Notes: generated from the letters alone by a model not told the origin. DNA of 25,807 nt from Bacteriovoracaceae bacterium UBA1511 (GCA_002323535.1 DCQT01000027.1:11121-36927); one strand, 5' to 3'. Shown: positions 8,001-16,194, counted from the stretch's first letter. Numbers and translations: made by a program.

Positions 8001-8441
8001 TTATTCTTCAAGAAATAAGTAAGGTTTTATTGGGGAAAAAACGTCGTATTGGTTTAACTCATTTTTACTAACCCACATAGAATCGATAACTTCTTTTTGG
8101 TCAATAGTAGGATTCGTGCTTGAATCTACCGACGATTCATAAATGTATATGTGATCAAATTTATATTCAATCGTAGATAAAATGAGTCGCTTAAAAAACA
8201 CATTTTCAGGCTCTAAATTAATCCCAACTTCTTCTTGTGTTTCTCTCATGGCGGCCAATAAAAAAGACTCATTTTTGTTTGCCATCCCACAAGGGATAGT
8301 CCAATAATCCTTATAAGAGTTTTTTATTAAAAGTATTTTATCATCGCGCCTAATTATGCAGTAAGCACCATAAACCTTCGGCCTTCTCACAAAACAATAA
8401 AGTAGGTGAAGTCGGTATAGAATTTTATATATGAAGATCAT
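8001..8441 (-). CDS. Nudix hydrolase
   Basis: The 146-residue protein has a perfect Nudix box, GX5EX7REUXEEXGU, at residues 52-74 (G52, E58, R66-E67, E70-E71, G73). Enzymes of this family cleave nucleoside diphosphates linked to another group, using Mg2+ held by the box glutamates. The hydrophobic, basic N-terminus (residues 1-20) could hold it near the membrane, but it is not a clear signal peptide. Its ATG overlaps the lspA-like stop by four bases (TCAT at 8438-8441), so translation is coupled. The substrate is unknown. Frame and length are typical of stand-alone Nudix proteins. Confidence 0.92.
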   Translation of the reverse strand: MIFIYKILYRLHLLYCFVRRPKVYGAYCIIRRDDKILLIKNSYKDYWTIPCGMANKNESFLLAAMRETQEEVGINLEPENVFFKRLILSTIEYKFDHIYIYESSVDSSTNPTIDQKEVIDSMWVSKNELNQYDVFSPIKPYLFLEE

Positions 8442-9322
8442 TTTTTTGGAACAAAATTTTCGATAATTGTCTTTGAGAGCTCCTCAAGAACTTTATGCTC
8501 ATCAAGCTCTCTTAGTCTTAAATTAGTTTCTTTTCCATTTTGAAAATCATTTAAGAACCTTCTAAAGGCAACAAATGGACCTACGTGACGGTGAGAAATA
8601 ATTATTCCAAATAAAAATGAAATGACACTGAATAGAACAACTAAAGAGACAAAACCAAGAATCAAATACTCTCTAATTTGATCAACGTATTCTTGCCCCT
8701 CTGCAATTGTTGAAATAATTGTGTATGAAAAAATTGCCATTAAGAAATTTGAAAAAAAAGTAAGCATAACTAATTTTTTGGAAAACCTAAGCTGAAAATC
8801 GGAATCAATAACCTTGAAGCTTCTTTGCTCATTATCAAACCAAATATGATGACCTAGTTTAAAAAATAAAAAAATTGTCGGAATAATTCCTAGAAGTAAA
8901 AATATGTCTGCCACATTAAAAACAATCTGATCAAAAGGACTTAAAATGATAAAGTCCACAACTTTGCCTTTTAATATCCTATCCAGGCCATTACCAGTGA
9001 CTCCCGCAACAAAGGTGACTAGAGAGAGTCTCAAAGAAAAAAGATCTTTTTTATTTAAAAAATAAAAAATAAAAATGCTTGATAATAAAAGAATAACCCC
9101 AAAAAATACGCTTAAAAAGACAACTCTTATGAATGGTGCACCATCGGAGAATTGTCCAAAGCTTATACCCGGATTATAGAACTTCTCAAAACTTAAAAAA
9201 AGAAATTGAGCAGGAGTTTTAAGGGTTCCCGCCCAATATTTTGAAATCTGATCGAACAAAACAACAACGATACCCCAAATTATTAAAAAAATATTTTGAG
9301 TATTTATGCTGCTATTTTTCAC
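8438..9322 (-). CDS. lspA: signal peptidase II (LspA) fused to a membrane-HAMP-like C-terminal module
   Basis: Residues 1-165 match lipoprotein signal peptidase, the aspartyl protease that cuts signal peptides from prolipoproteins. Visible motifs are FDQISKYW (D24), FYNPGISFG (N50), GNGLDR (N111, D114), VVDFI (D123) and FNVAD (N136, D139). D123 and D139 correspond to the catalytic pair. LspA usually ends near 160-170 residues. Here about 120 more follow: a membrane helix (184-207), a second (220-243), then SHRHVGPFVAFRRFLNDF and LRLRELDEHKVLEELS (244-284), which look like a HAMP linker. The start is GTG with an AGAGG site 6 bases upstream. It overlaps the Nudix gene by four bases and follows a cupredoxin gene by 16. 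Whether the tail senses or scaffolds anything is unknown. Confidence 0.9.
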   Translation of the reverse strand: MKNSSINTQNIFLIIWGIVVVLFDQISKYWAGTLKTPAQFLFLSFEKFYNPGISFGQFSDGAPFIRVVFLSVFFGVILLLSSIFIFYFLNKKDLFSLRLSLVTFVAGVTGNGLDRILKGKVVDFIILSPFDQIVFNVADIFLLLGIIPTIFLFFKLGHHIWFDNEQRSFKVIDSDFQLRFSKKLVMLTFFSNFLMAIFSYTIISTIAEGQEYVDQIREYLILGFVSLVVLFSVISFLFGIIISHRHVGPFVAFRRFLNDFQNGKETNLRLRELDEHKVLEELSKTIIENFVPKK

Positions 9323-9338
9323 TAAGTGCCTCTAGGTT

Positions 9339-9707
9339 CTAGTCGTCTAAAACGATTAATTGTCCGCCAATATGAGCTGGGTGAAGGTGGCATTTCATCG
9401 GGTAAATGCCTTCTTCTTTAAGTTTTAAAATGACTTTAGTTTTGCCATTTTTTTTTACTACTTCCGTCACTCCATGACTTGGAATCATAAAGCCATGAGG
9501 ACCTTTCGCTTTGTTAATTAAAGTTAGCTCTACCGTCTCTCCCTCGTATCCAGCAATATTTCCTGGTTGCCATTGCTTTACACCTTCAATCTCATAGTTA
9601 ACCAAAGTTATTTTACGATCAATTTTAGGTGCTTTTTTTTCACTTTCATGATCATCGGCAAAAACAACTAATGAAAAAAAACATATGAGAAAAGCTAATT
9701 TTTTCAT
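9339..9707 (-). CDS. periplasmic cupredoxin-domain protein
   Basis: The 122-residue protein has a signal peptide (MKKLAFLICFFSLVVFA, cleavage near residue 17) and one cupredoxin domain. Probable copper ligands are H71 (KGPHGFMIP), C106, H109 and H112 (MKCHLHPAHIGGQ). No clear axial methionine follows at the usual place, although M74 or M104 are nearby. The strand pattern (LVNYEIEGVKQWQPGNI...GETVELTLINK) fits a small blue-copper or copper-carrier fold. It is likely a periplasmic electron carrier or copper-binding protein, with unknown partner. The gene lies between an outer-membrane barrel gene (15-base gap) and lspA (16-base gap) in one operon. Confidence 0.88.
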   Translation of the reverse strand: MKKLAFLICFFSLVVFADDHESEKKAPKIDRKITLVNYEIEGVKQWQPGNIAGYEGETVELTLINKAKGPHGFMIPSHGVTEVVKKNGKTKVILKLKEEGIYPMKCHLHPAHIGGQLIVLDD

Positions 9708-9722
9708 TCAGTCCCGCCTTTT

Positions 9723-10268
9723 TTAAAATGTGAGAGGCAAACTTGCACTTAGAAAAACTTCAGTGCTGTCGTATGCACTATCTTCGTAAGATAAAATTCT
9801 ATACTCTGCATTTAATGAGACAAATGGAAGACCGGTAAAACCAACGCCAAAACTTGTTCCAGTGGCAGTTAAATCACTCCCTGTTTCAGGCGAGTATGTC
9901 ACGTCAAAAAAATATGTCGCCCAAGCTCTCACAAGAATAGGAAAATCATAGCCGACAAAGGCACCCATATATGTTCCGCTATACTCAACTTCTGTTCCCT
10001 CTGCTCCTCCAAGTTTCGCTAGAGTGAGCTCACTTGTTAACGTTGGTGCATATCCATATTCAGCTCCAAGCATTAAACCAAAACTTTGCCACCCAACTCG
10101 AGCCCCCATAATCGACCCTGTTTGAGTAAATTCTTGAGTGCCTAAAGCAGTGTCTTGCTCTTGTTGATTAATTGAGTAACCAATATACGGCTCTAAAAGA
10201 AGATCTGCTTTCGCGCTTTCTTGTCCAAAAATAAATAAAAAACATATAACTGATAATATTTTTTTCAT
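9723..10268 (-). CDS. outer membrane beta-barrel protein
   Basis: This 181-residue secreted protein has a signal peptide (MKKILSVICFLFIFGQESAKA) and alternating-residue strands. It ends in a terminal phenylalanine (SASLPLTF), the usual signature of a barrel inserted by the BAM machinery. Segments such as EPYIGYSIN, GARVGWQSFGLMLGAEYGY and MGAFVGYDFP resemble eight-stranded OmpA/OprF-type barrels. The frame begins at a GTG at 10277, but the ATG at 10268 has a GGGAG ribosome site 8 bases upstream and starts the signal peptide, so I use it. It is the first gene of a five-gene minus-strand operon (barrel, cupredoxin, lspA fusion, Nudix, cstA). No periplasmic domain is present, and the function (pore or structural) is unknown. 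Confidence 0.85.
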   Translation of the reverse strand: MKKILSVICFLFIFGQESAKADLLLEPYIGYSINQQEQDTALGTQEFTQTGSIMGARVGWQSFGLMLGAEYGYAPTLTSELTLAKLGGAEGTEVEYSGTYMGAFVGYDFPILVRAWATYFFDVTYSPETGSDLTATGTSFGVGFTGLPFVSLNAEYRILSYEDSAYDSTEVFLSASLPLTF

Positions 10269-10319
10269 GTAAAACACTCCCTTGTTTCCTGAGAATATTT
10301 TATCTAAAAACCTAAATAA

Positions 10320-10349
10320 ATTATAGCTAAATAGTTGAATTTATCTCAA
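10320..10349 (-). promoter_or_regulatory. candidate promoter for the barrel-cupredoxin-lspA-Nudix-cstA operon
   Basis: Read on the minus strand, TTGAGA (10349-10344) and a consensus TATAAT (10325-10320) are 18 bases apart. The predicted start near 10313 gives a leader of about 45 bases containing the GGGAG ribosome site. A weaker divergent promoter for the glycosyltransferase gene overlaps it on the plus strand (TTGAAT 10335-10340, CATAAT 10360-10365, 19-base spacing). Confidence 0.55.
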
Positions 10350-10375
10350 AGTATTTAAGCATAATCCGAAAAGCT

Positions 10376-12736
10376 TTGGTGAAAGAAATAAAAAAAATTG
10401 CCGTCGTCCATGAGCGAGCAAGCTTTTATGGAGGAGCTGAAGAGTATCTAATTGAGCTTTCTTCATTTCTAGGCCAAAAGAATATCAAAATTGATTTATA
10501 TTACTCTCCAGAGTTTCACCCTTCCAAACACTTCACCGACCATTTTGATAAGTCATTCATCCTTCTTGATCCAATCAATCAATTAAAAAATAAATACGAC
10601 ATTCTATATATTCAAAACTACAAAAAAAACTTTCACCAATTAACTAAAAAGAATCTTGGCTTTCCCGTCTTTAAGTTCATACATGATCACCACCACTTTT
10701 GCCTTCGAAGATCAAAGATTAAGGCTTTTGACTCATCTACTTGTGAAAAAACGGTGGGCGCACACTGCTACGCGTGCCCCGGTATGGCCTACAAAGAATC
10801 AGGAAGCTTAGTGCTAAACACACTTAAAAAACTGAGATCTGAGCACCAATTTCTTCAAGAGTTAAATGGACTTATTGTAGGTTCGAAGTATTTAGATAAA
10901 CATATTCGCAGGCATAAGATTTCAGCGAAGAAGCTCTTTATCAATCCCTTATACCCATCGTCAGAAGAAGGTAAATTTAATAGAACTCCACTAAAAGAAA
11001 GAAAACAGAGCATTTTGTTTGCGGGCTCACTCATCAAAGGAAAAGGCGTCGATATACTACTTCGATCATATGCCCAGGCACAGTCATCTTTTAAATTATA
11101 TATTGCAGGCGATGGGCAAAAAAAAGAAGAATATGAAAGCCTGGCCCAGTCACTTGGCATAAAAAAACAAGTCAAATTTTTAGGACGAGTTTCAAAAAAA
11201 GAATTAGAAAAATATTATAAAGAAGTTAAGGCTCACATTGTCCCCAGTACATTCCCTGAAACATTTTCAAAAGTTGGTATTGACGGCGCTGTTTACGGGA
11301 GTTTACCTATTTGTTCAGAGGTTGGAGCAATAAACAGCTGGTTAAAAAATAAGCAAAATGGTTTGCTATTTAAATCAGGCGATGTTGACGCTCTTTCTAA
11401 AATCTTGAAAAGTTTAGAGAATGGAGATTATGATCACCTCACTCCTAACGCTCCTCGAAGTTTTACAAAAAACAACCATTTTAAAAGACTTATTAAAATA
11501 TGGAAGCAATCAATTAATCAGTTTGAGGACTATCCAAATTATAGTTACGACGAAAACAATCAGTTTGTTTCCTTAATGGACGAACTAAATAAGTTTGTCA
11601 CAGGCTGCACATTAAAAGTTATACCAAAAGAAAAAATTCAATGCATAATTCTGATTGGCGGCTATGGTCGGGGAGAAGGGGGAGTAATCCAAAAAGAAAA
11701 CTCTTTAATTCCTCATAACAACTTGGACTATAACATCATAACGAATGGACTTATTTTTAAAAATAAAGACTATTTTAGAAAAAGAATTTTAAATTTAATT
11801 AATGAGAATCTTCCACACGAGGACATCACAATTGATATAAGCATCAATGAGAAATTTAAAATACAATATGCTGAAACGAAACTTATCTACTACGATATGA
11901 AATTTGGCCATAGGCTTGCTTTTGGTAATGATCAATGGCTTAAGGCACTCAATCGAATCAATCCAAAAAATATCCCTATTTTTGATATGAGAGAGCTTAT
12001 CCTAAATCGAGGGATGCTCCTTCTTTTAAATGAGCAAATTTTGAAAAAGAAAAACCTCAAGATTCAAGATAAAAAAATTATTGTTCGACATATTGTGAAG
12101 GCAATCATTGGTTTTGGAGATGGACTATTATTCGCTCATGGGAGATATCACTGGTCTTATAAGAGAAAAAGTCAACTTATGCTTCAAATAGAATCACTAT
12201 ACCCCGAATATTCGAAACTATATCAAGAAGCGATTAAGTTCAGATTTAATCCTAATTATGATAAATATATAAATAGAGACCTGAGCTTATTTAATCAGTA
12301 CATAATAAAGAGATCAGAAGACGCCCACTTAAATTTTGAAAAGCTGATGCAAAAAAAGGCTCAAGTTAATTGGGATGATTTCCTTGAGTCAATGTTAGTG
12401 AATCCGTTTTTCAATGAGAAATTTACATTACTAAAATTAGCTAAGACTATAAAAAATGTAATCAGTACAAAAAATATTCATCTTATTTTTGACTCAAAAG
12501 AATTCTTTTGTTTTGGTTTCTGGCATAAGATTGTAGGCCCGAGGAAACAACTTGTGGCACTGTTTCCTTACCACCTTTACAGACACAAATTTCCCGACAG
12601 CGTTAAAAACGTTAATAAAAACAAATTAGACCTAGGTGACTTTATTACACTTTGGGGAGGAGCTGGTGATATAAATTTTTCTCATTCTATGCCAGCAAAA
12701 ATTTTAGACAAAGAAATAAAAAAGCAGGCATCATGA
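10376..12736 (+). CDS. two-domain protein: GT4 glycosyltransferase + nucleotidyltransferase-like domain
   Basis: This is a 786-residue (from TTG) or 785-residue (from the adjacent GTG, 10379) fusion. Residues 1-380 form a GT-B, GT4-type glycosyltransferase: VVHERASFYGGAEEYL near the N-terminus, FAGSLIKGKGVDILL (215-229), YIAGDGQ, and the PETFSKVGIDGAVYGSLPI donor-site region (294-312). A cysteine group (C109, C123, C131, C134), seen in some GT4 enzymes, may bind metal. Residues 395-785 hold a nucleotidyltransferase-like motif, LIGGYGRGEGG (426-436), followed by D451-Y-N453 and TIDIS (D487). The usual Dx[DE] pair is D-x-N here, so catalysis is uncertain. Its stop overlaps the next start by four bases (ATGA). 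No ribosome site is visible, and a -10-like box lies just upstream. A polysaccharide or lipid-glycan pathway is likely, with unknown acceptor. Confidence 0.85.
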   Translation: MVKEIKKIAVVHERASFYGGAEEYLIELSSFLGQKNIKIDLYYSPEFHPSKHFTDHFDKSFILLDPINQLKNKYDILYIQNYKKNFHQLTKKNLGFPVFKFIHDHHHFCLRRSKIKAFDSSTCEKTVGAHCYACPGMAYKESGSLVLNTLKKLRSEHQFLQELNGLIVGSKYLDKHIRRHKISAKKLFINPLYPSSEEGKFNRTPLKERKQSILFAGSLIKGKGVDILLRSYAQAQSSFKLYIAGDGQKKEEYESLAQSLGIKKQVKFLGRVSKKELEKYYKEVKAHIVPSTFPETFSKVGIDGAVYGSLPICSEVGAINSWLKNKQNGLLFKSGDVDALSKILKSLENGDYDHLTPNAPRSFTKNNHFKRLIKIWKQSINQFEDYPNYSYDENNQFVSLMDELNKFVTGCTLKVIPKEKIQCIILIGGYGRGEGGVIQKENSLIPHNNLDYNIITNGLIFKNKDYFRKRILNLINENLPHEDITIDISINEKFKIQYAETKLIYYDMKFGHRLAFGNDQWLKALNRINPKNIPIFDMRELILNRGMLLLLNEQILKKKNLKIQDKKIIVRHIVKAIIGFGDGLLFAHGRYHWSYKRKSQLMLQIESLYPEYSKLYQEAIKFRFNPNYDKYINRDLSLFNQYIIKRSEDAHLNFEKLMQKKAQVNWDDFLESMLVNPFFNEKFTLLKLAKTIKNVISTKNIHLIFDSKEFFCFGFWHKIVGPRKQLVALFPYHLYRHKFPDSVKNVNKNKLDLGDFITLWGGAGDINFSHSMPAKILDKEIKKQAS

Positions 12737-13560
12737 TAAGTATAACATCAGATATTCACCACCAAGGTCTACAAACGGGCAATCAAAAGCACAGTGACTT
12801 ATCAGAAGTTGCAACTGCAGTGATTATGCACAAAATATTTAAAGAGTTTAACATCAAGGGAACTTACTTTATTTCAGGCAAGGCTTTTGAGGATCATTGG
12901 GCTGAAATTCAAAAAATATGTGATGACGAAAAGTTTAATATTGGCGGACATAATTATTATTGTTTTAAGCCAGAGTTATTTCATCGACTTACAAATAAAC
13001 TTTTTAATAGCTACAATGGCTCAAGGTCATACCAGGTTTGGGAAACAAAAAAGACTCAAAAGATTATTAAAGAAAAAGTGGGACAAGACTGTATTTTTTG
13101 GCGCAATCACATGTATATGCATGGAAAATATACAGATGAAGTTCTGCCAAACTTGGGGATAAAAATTTGTTCTGATGGAGTCAAAAAAAATTCCAATGGA
13201 CTAAACCTTGTTGCCAATGATTATTTTCATCTCCCTATAAACATAATCCCTGATCACGAACACCTTATCCATGCAGAAAGAACAAAAGAATGGATTGCTG
13301 AGTGGGTAAAAAGATATAATTGGTCTGATGACTTTGGAAGTGAATCTTACCCAATAGAGATATGGAGAAACATTCTCATCTCTCAAGTCCACGAGAATGA
13401 GAGAAGAGGGATTTTATCAAATATTATTATCCATCCTATAACAATGTACCTTTGCGATAATTTTGAATCACTTCGAATTATTCTTGATTCACTGAAAGAT
13501 TATCAGTTTGTAAATTTTGATGATATCTACCAATCTCAAAGACAAAAAATCTCTGCCTAG
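12733..13560 (+). CDS. polysaccharide deacetylase-like protein
   Basis: The 275-residue protein resembles the NodB/CE4 barrel. Visible parts are an N-terminal acidic strand ITSDIHH (D7), IKGTYFISGKA (41-51, the strand after motif 1), IGGHNYYCF (70-78, only the first histidine of the normal HxxxH metal motif), WRNHMYMHG (123-131, motif-3-like) and IIIHPITMYL (231-240, the terminal histidine). The core motifs are therefore divergent, and activity could be deacetylation or something related. Its start overlaps the stop of the GT4-nucleotidyltransferase gene by four bases, so the two are coupled and probably act on the same glycan. There is no signal peptide, so it is likely cytoplasmic. The stop TAG shares a self-complementary CTAG with the convergent GT2 gene. 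Confidence 0.75.
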   Translation: MISITSDIHHQGLQTGNQKHSDLSEVATAVIMHKIFKEFNIKGTYFISGKAFEDHWAEIQKICDDEKFNIGGHNYYCFKPELFHRLTNKLFNSYNGSRSYQVWETKKTQKIIKEKVGQDCIFWRNHMYMHGKYTDEVLPNLGIKICSDGVKKNSNGLNLVANDYFHLPINIIPDHEHLIHAERTKEWIAEWVKRYNWSDDFGSESYPIEIWRNILISQVHENERRGILSNIIIHPITMYLCDNFESLRIILDSLKDYQFVNFDDIYQSQRQKISA

Positions 13561-14408
13561 CTTTTTACCTTACTTAAAATCATTTGAATTTCTTCAAGAT
13601 TTCCAATGTTGCCAAATTTATTGTACCCAGAAATTAGAATCGCGCATTTTTTTTGAATCTGTTGTTTTACGGCCGCTACCCTCTCCTGGTTAGTAATGAC
13701 AGGCAAAATAGAATTCATAGACTTCACACGGTAATAATCCATCGCCTTAAATTTTTTTGATAACTGATCATCATGGCCGCCATATTTAGTAATCAGAACC
13801 TCCTCACAAAAACCTATGTCATACTTATTTAAAAACCTGAGCCAAAGGTCGTAATCCTCACAAACAACAAAGTCCTCTCTAAAGTTACCCAGTTCTCGAA
13901 ACAATCCACGATGGATGACAACCGTTGAGGGACTAATTAAACATAAACCAAGACTTCGAAGAAATAAGTCTCCCCCATCTTTTTGATGAAGTTTTTTTTG
14001 GTTGAGATGCTCTCCATTTCTAATCCACCTTTCATTTCCGTGGCACCACTTCATGCAAGGATTCTTTTCAATATATTTTCTTTGAATCTCAAGTTTTCTT
14101 TTGTTCCACTCATCATCAGAGTCTAAAAAAGCAATCCATTCACCAGATGAATTTTTGATACCTTCATTTCTGGCAGCGGAAACACCTTTGTTATCTTGAG
14201 AAATCACAATCAGTTTTTTTGTCGGAAATTTTATTTTTAATTCAGATAAATAATAATTAGTCTCATCGTTCGATCCATCATCTACAATGATTAGCTCAAA
14301 GTCCTTATGAGTTTGTTTTAAAACAGACTTCACTGCTCTTTTCAACGTGAAAATCCTATTATAAGTCGGAATAATGACAGAAAAAAATGGTTTTTTATTA
14401 GAGTTCAT
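13557..14408 (-). CDS. family 2 glycosyltransferase
   Basis: The product has 283 residues with a clear GT-A, GT2-type domain. It shows FFSVIIPTYNR (8-18), FELIIVDDGSNDET (37-50), GVSAARNEGI (75-84) and the metal/nucleotide-binding FLDSDDEW (D96, D98, D99). An acceptor-side segment FVVCEDYDLWLRF carries the likely ED catalytic base. No membrane helices are present, so it is cytoplasmic and adds a sugar to a glycan or lipid-linked precursor. Its start overlaps the aldo/keto reductase by 11 bases and has no clear ribosome site, so translation probably depends on the upstream gene. It faces the GT4/deacetylase pair and shares their stop region. Sugar and acceptor cannot be predicted. Confidence 0.95.
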   Translation of the reverse strand: MNSNKKPFFSVIIPTYNRIFTLKRAVKSVLKQTHKDFELIIVDDGSNDETNYYLSELKIKFPTKKLIVISQDNKGVSAARNEGIKNSSGEWIAFLDSDDEWNKRKLEIQRKYIEKNPCMKWCHGNERWIRNGEHLNQKKLHQKDGGDLFLRSLGLCLISPSTVVIHRGLFRELGNFREDFVVCEDYDLWLRFLNKYDIGFCEEVLITKYGGHDDQLSKKFKAMDYYRVKSMNSILPVITNQERVAAVKQQIQKKCAILISGYNKFGNIGNLEEIQMILSKVKS

Positions 14409-15336
14409 TGTTTAATAATTTTTTGGAAATTGGCATCTGGTTTACCTCCATATGATAAACAGAATGGAGACTTTCAAGGTCACTCAAAGTTTTTACGCCA
14501 AAAAGAGGACAGTTGACCCCTGTGTTTTTTATAGCTTCGATACTTAACTTCATAAGAATTGACTCTGTATCCATTCCGCCAGCATCTTTTATTTTATTTT
14601 TTAAATTATTTATATAATCAATTTTGTTTTCTTTATTAGATTTTTTCCACCAAGGTGCCCATGAGCGACAATCAAATGAGTCAAACTTACGGCTCATGGT
14701 TACCCTTCCGGAAGCAATTCCTTTGTCAAAGCTCCCCCAAGAGGTTGAGTAACAATTATTTGTTGATATTAATTTTTCAAATGAGTTGTGCTCAAAAATA
14801 TTGCACTCCCCTTGCAATATATCGACACTATCCACTTCACTTGCAAGCCGAATTTCATCTTCGTTAGTATTTGATAAACCAAGATATCTTATCTTATCTT
14901 GTTGCTTAGCTTTGGCCAAAACCTCATAGGTTTTTCTAATATCTACATTTTTATCAGGCCAGTGGACTAGAACTCCATCAATATAATCCACATCAAGACG
15001 ACGTAAGCTATCCTCAAGCATTTTTTTGGTTTCTTTGGGATCGTTCGTCATGTTAACTCTTTTATTTGAGTGCCAACTAACTCCAGTTTTTGTGATAACA
15101 AAAGCTTTTTCTCTAGAAACTTTAAGTGCCAAACCGAGCCTTCTTTCTGCTTCTCCAAAACCGTATATTGGAGCAGTATCAAACACTTGGACGCCAAAAG
15201 ATTCCACTGCTTCTTGAATAACTTTTACTGAGTCAGAGGTTGAGTTTTTTCCAAAACCATAACCACCACCCTCTCCGCTGAAACCAGCAGTTCCAAGTCC
15301 AAAATTATTTGTTTTTAGATTTTTTATATTCAACAT
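14398..15336 (-). CDS. aldo/keto reductase
   Basis: This is an NAD(P)H-dependent oxidoreductase of the aldo/keto reductase superfamily, 312 residues from the ATG at 15336. The catalytic tetrad is complete: D53 (FDTAPIYG), Y58, K83 (VITKTG) and H125 (VLVHWPD). The opening FGLGTAGFSGEGGGYGFG is the usual first barrel strand. The frame is open to a GTG at 15369, but the ATG at 15336 has GGGG 8 bases upstream and gives the normal N-terminus. It is cotranscribed with the overlapping GT2 gene, so it may reduce a sugar or sugar-nucleotide intermediate for the same glycan. That link is inference from position. The actual substrate is unknown. Confidence 0.93.
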   Translation of the reverse strand: MLNIKNLKTNNFGLGTAGFSGEGGGYGFGKNSTSDSVKVIQEAVESFGVQVFDTAPIYGFGEAERRLGLALKVSREKAFVITKTGVSWHSNKRVNMTNDPKETKKMLEDSLRRLDVDYIDGVLVHWPDKNVDIRKTYEVLAKAKQQDKIRYLGLSNTNEDEIRLASEVDSVDILQGECNIFEHNSFEKLISTNNCYSTSWGSFDKGIASGRVTMSRKFDSFDCRSWAPWWKKSNKENKIDYINNLKNKIKDAGGMDTESILMKLSIEAIKNTGVNCPLFGVKTLSDLESLHSVYHMEVNQMPISKKLLNNEL

Positions 15337-15456
15337 CAAGTAGACCCCATTGATAAAATCAAATCGCACAATGTAAAAAATTTGTAAAATGTTACGTCAA
15401 AGCATTAGCAATTTTTGAAAAGAATTCGAAAATAAAATAATCAAAAAGGATTCAAA

Positions 15457-16194
15457 ATGACTATTATCATCATATTTTTTGTGCTGCATTGGTACCTCTC
15501 ATTATGTTCTCAGACTCTTTTTCTTCACCGATATGCCTCACATGGTTATTATCACTTATCACCACTTGGCGAAAAAATAGGACACATATTAACCTGGATT
15601 ACCCAAGGATCCAGCTATCTTTCCCCTTATGCCTATGGAATTCTACATAAGGCACATCACAGTTATTCAGACACAGAAAAAGATCCCCACAGCCCTCATT
15701 TCCACAGTGATCCAATCACAATGATGTGGGAAACGGCAAAGACCTACTCGCAAGTGGAAAAAAGAGAACATCCTTTCTGTAAAACATTTGCACCTCATGT
15801 AAAACAATGGCAATGGTTTGATAACCTTGCCTCCTCTTGGTTATCAAGATTGTTTTTTGGGACTTTATACTTTCTAGTATATTTTTATTTCGCACCTCAT
15901 TGGAGTGTTTTTTTGTTACTCCCGGTTCACTTTATGATGGGGCCCTTGCACGGTTTTATTGTTAACTGGTTTGGACATTGGGCTGGTTATAGAAACGCCG
16001 ACACGCCAGATAAATCTAAAAATACCCTACCAGTAGACTTATTTCTTATGGGGGAGTTGTACCAAAATAATCATCATGCGAACCCCAATGATCCATGCTT
16101 TGCAAAGAAATGGTGGGAGGTTGATCCAGGGTATGTAGTTTTGTGTATGTTTAAACAGCGAGGGTTTAAGCCACATTCAAGCCAAGTGAATTAA
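15457..16194 (+). CDS. membrane fatty acid desaturase (acyl-CoA desaturase-like)
   Basis: The 245-residue integral membrane di-iron desaturase introduces a double bond into acyl chains. Histidine boxes are HRYASH (H24-H29), HKAHH (H64, H67, H68) and a third box reading QNNHH (203-207), where the first histidine is replaced by glutamine. An extra histidine lies in WFGHWAGYRN (H174), a ligand position in this family. Membrane helices lie at about 1-20, 38-58, 131-146 and 148-168. An AAGGA ribosome site precedes the ATG. It is divergent from the aldo/keto reductase, and its stop shares TTAA with the convergent 147-residue gene. With fadH and the ABHD18-type hydrolase it adds to the lipid genes of the window, but it is not in their operon. 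Regiospecificity is unknown. Confidence 0.92.
   Translation: MTIIIIFFVLHWYLSLCSQTLFLHRYASHGYYHLSPLGEKIGHILTWITQGSSYLSPYAYGILHKAHHSYSDTEKDPHSPHFHSDPITMMWETAKTYSQVEKREHPFCKTFAPHVKQWQWFDNLASSWLSRLFFGTLYFLVYFYFAPHWSVFLLLPVHFMMGPLHGFIVNWFGHWAGYRNADTPDKSKNTLPVDLFLMGELYQNNHHANPNDPCFAKKWWEVDPGYVVLCMFKQRGFKPHSSQVN

Noticed and set aside
12887..13392. Short frames on both strands inside the deacetylase-like gene
   Set aside because: They have no start signals or domain content. The deacetylase frame explains the region.
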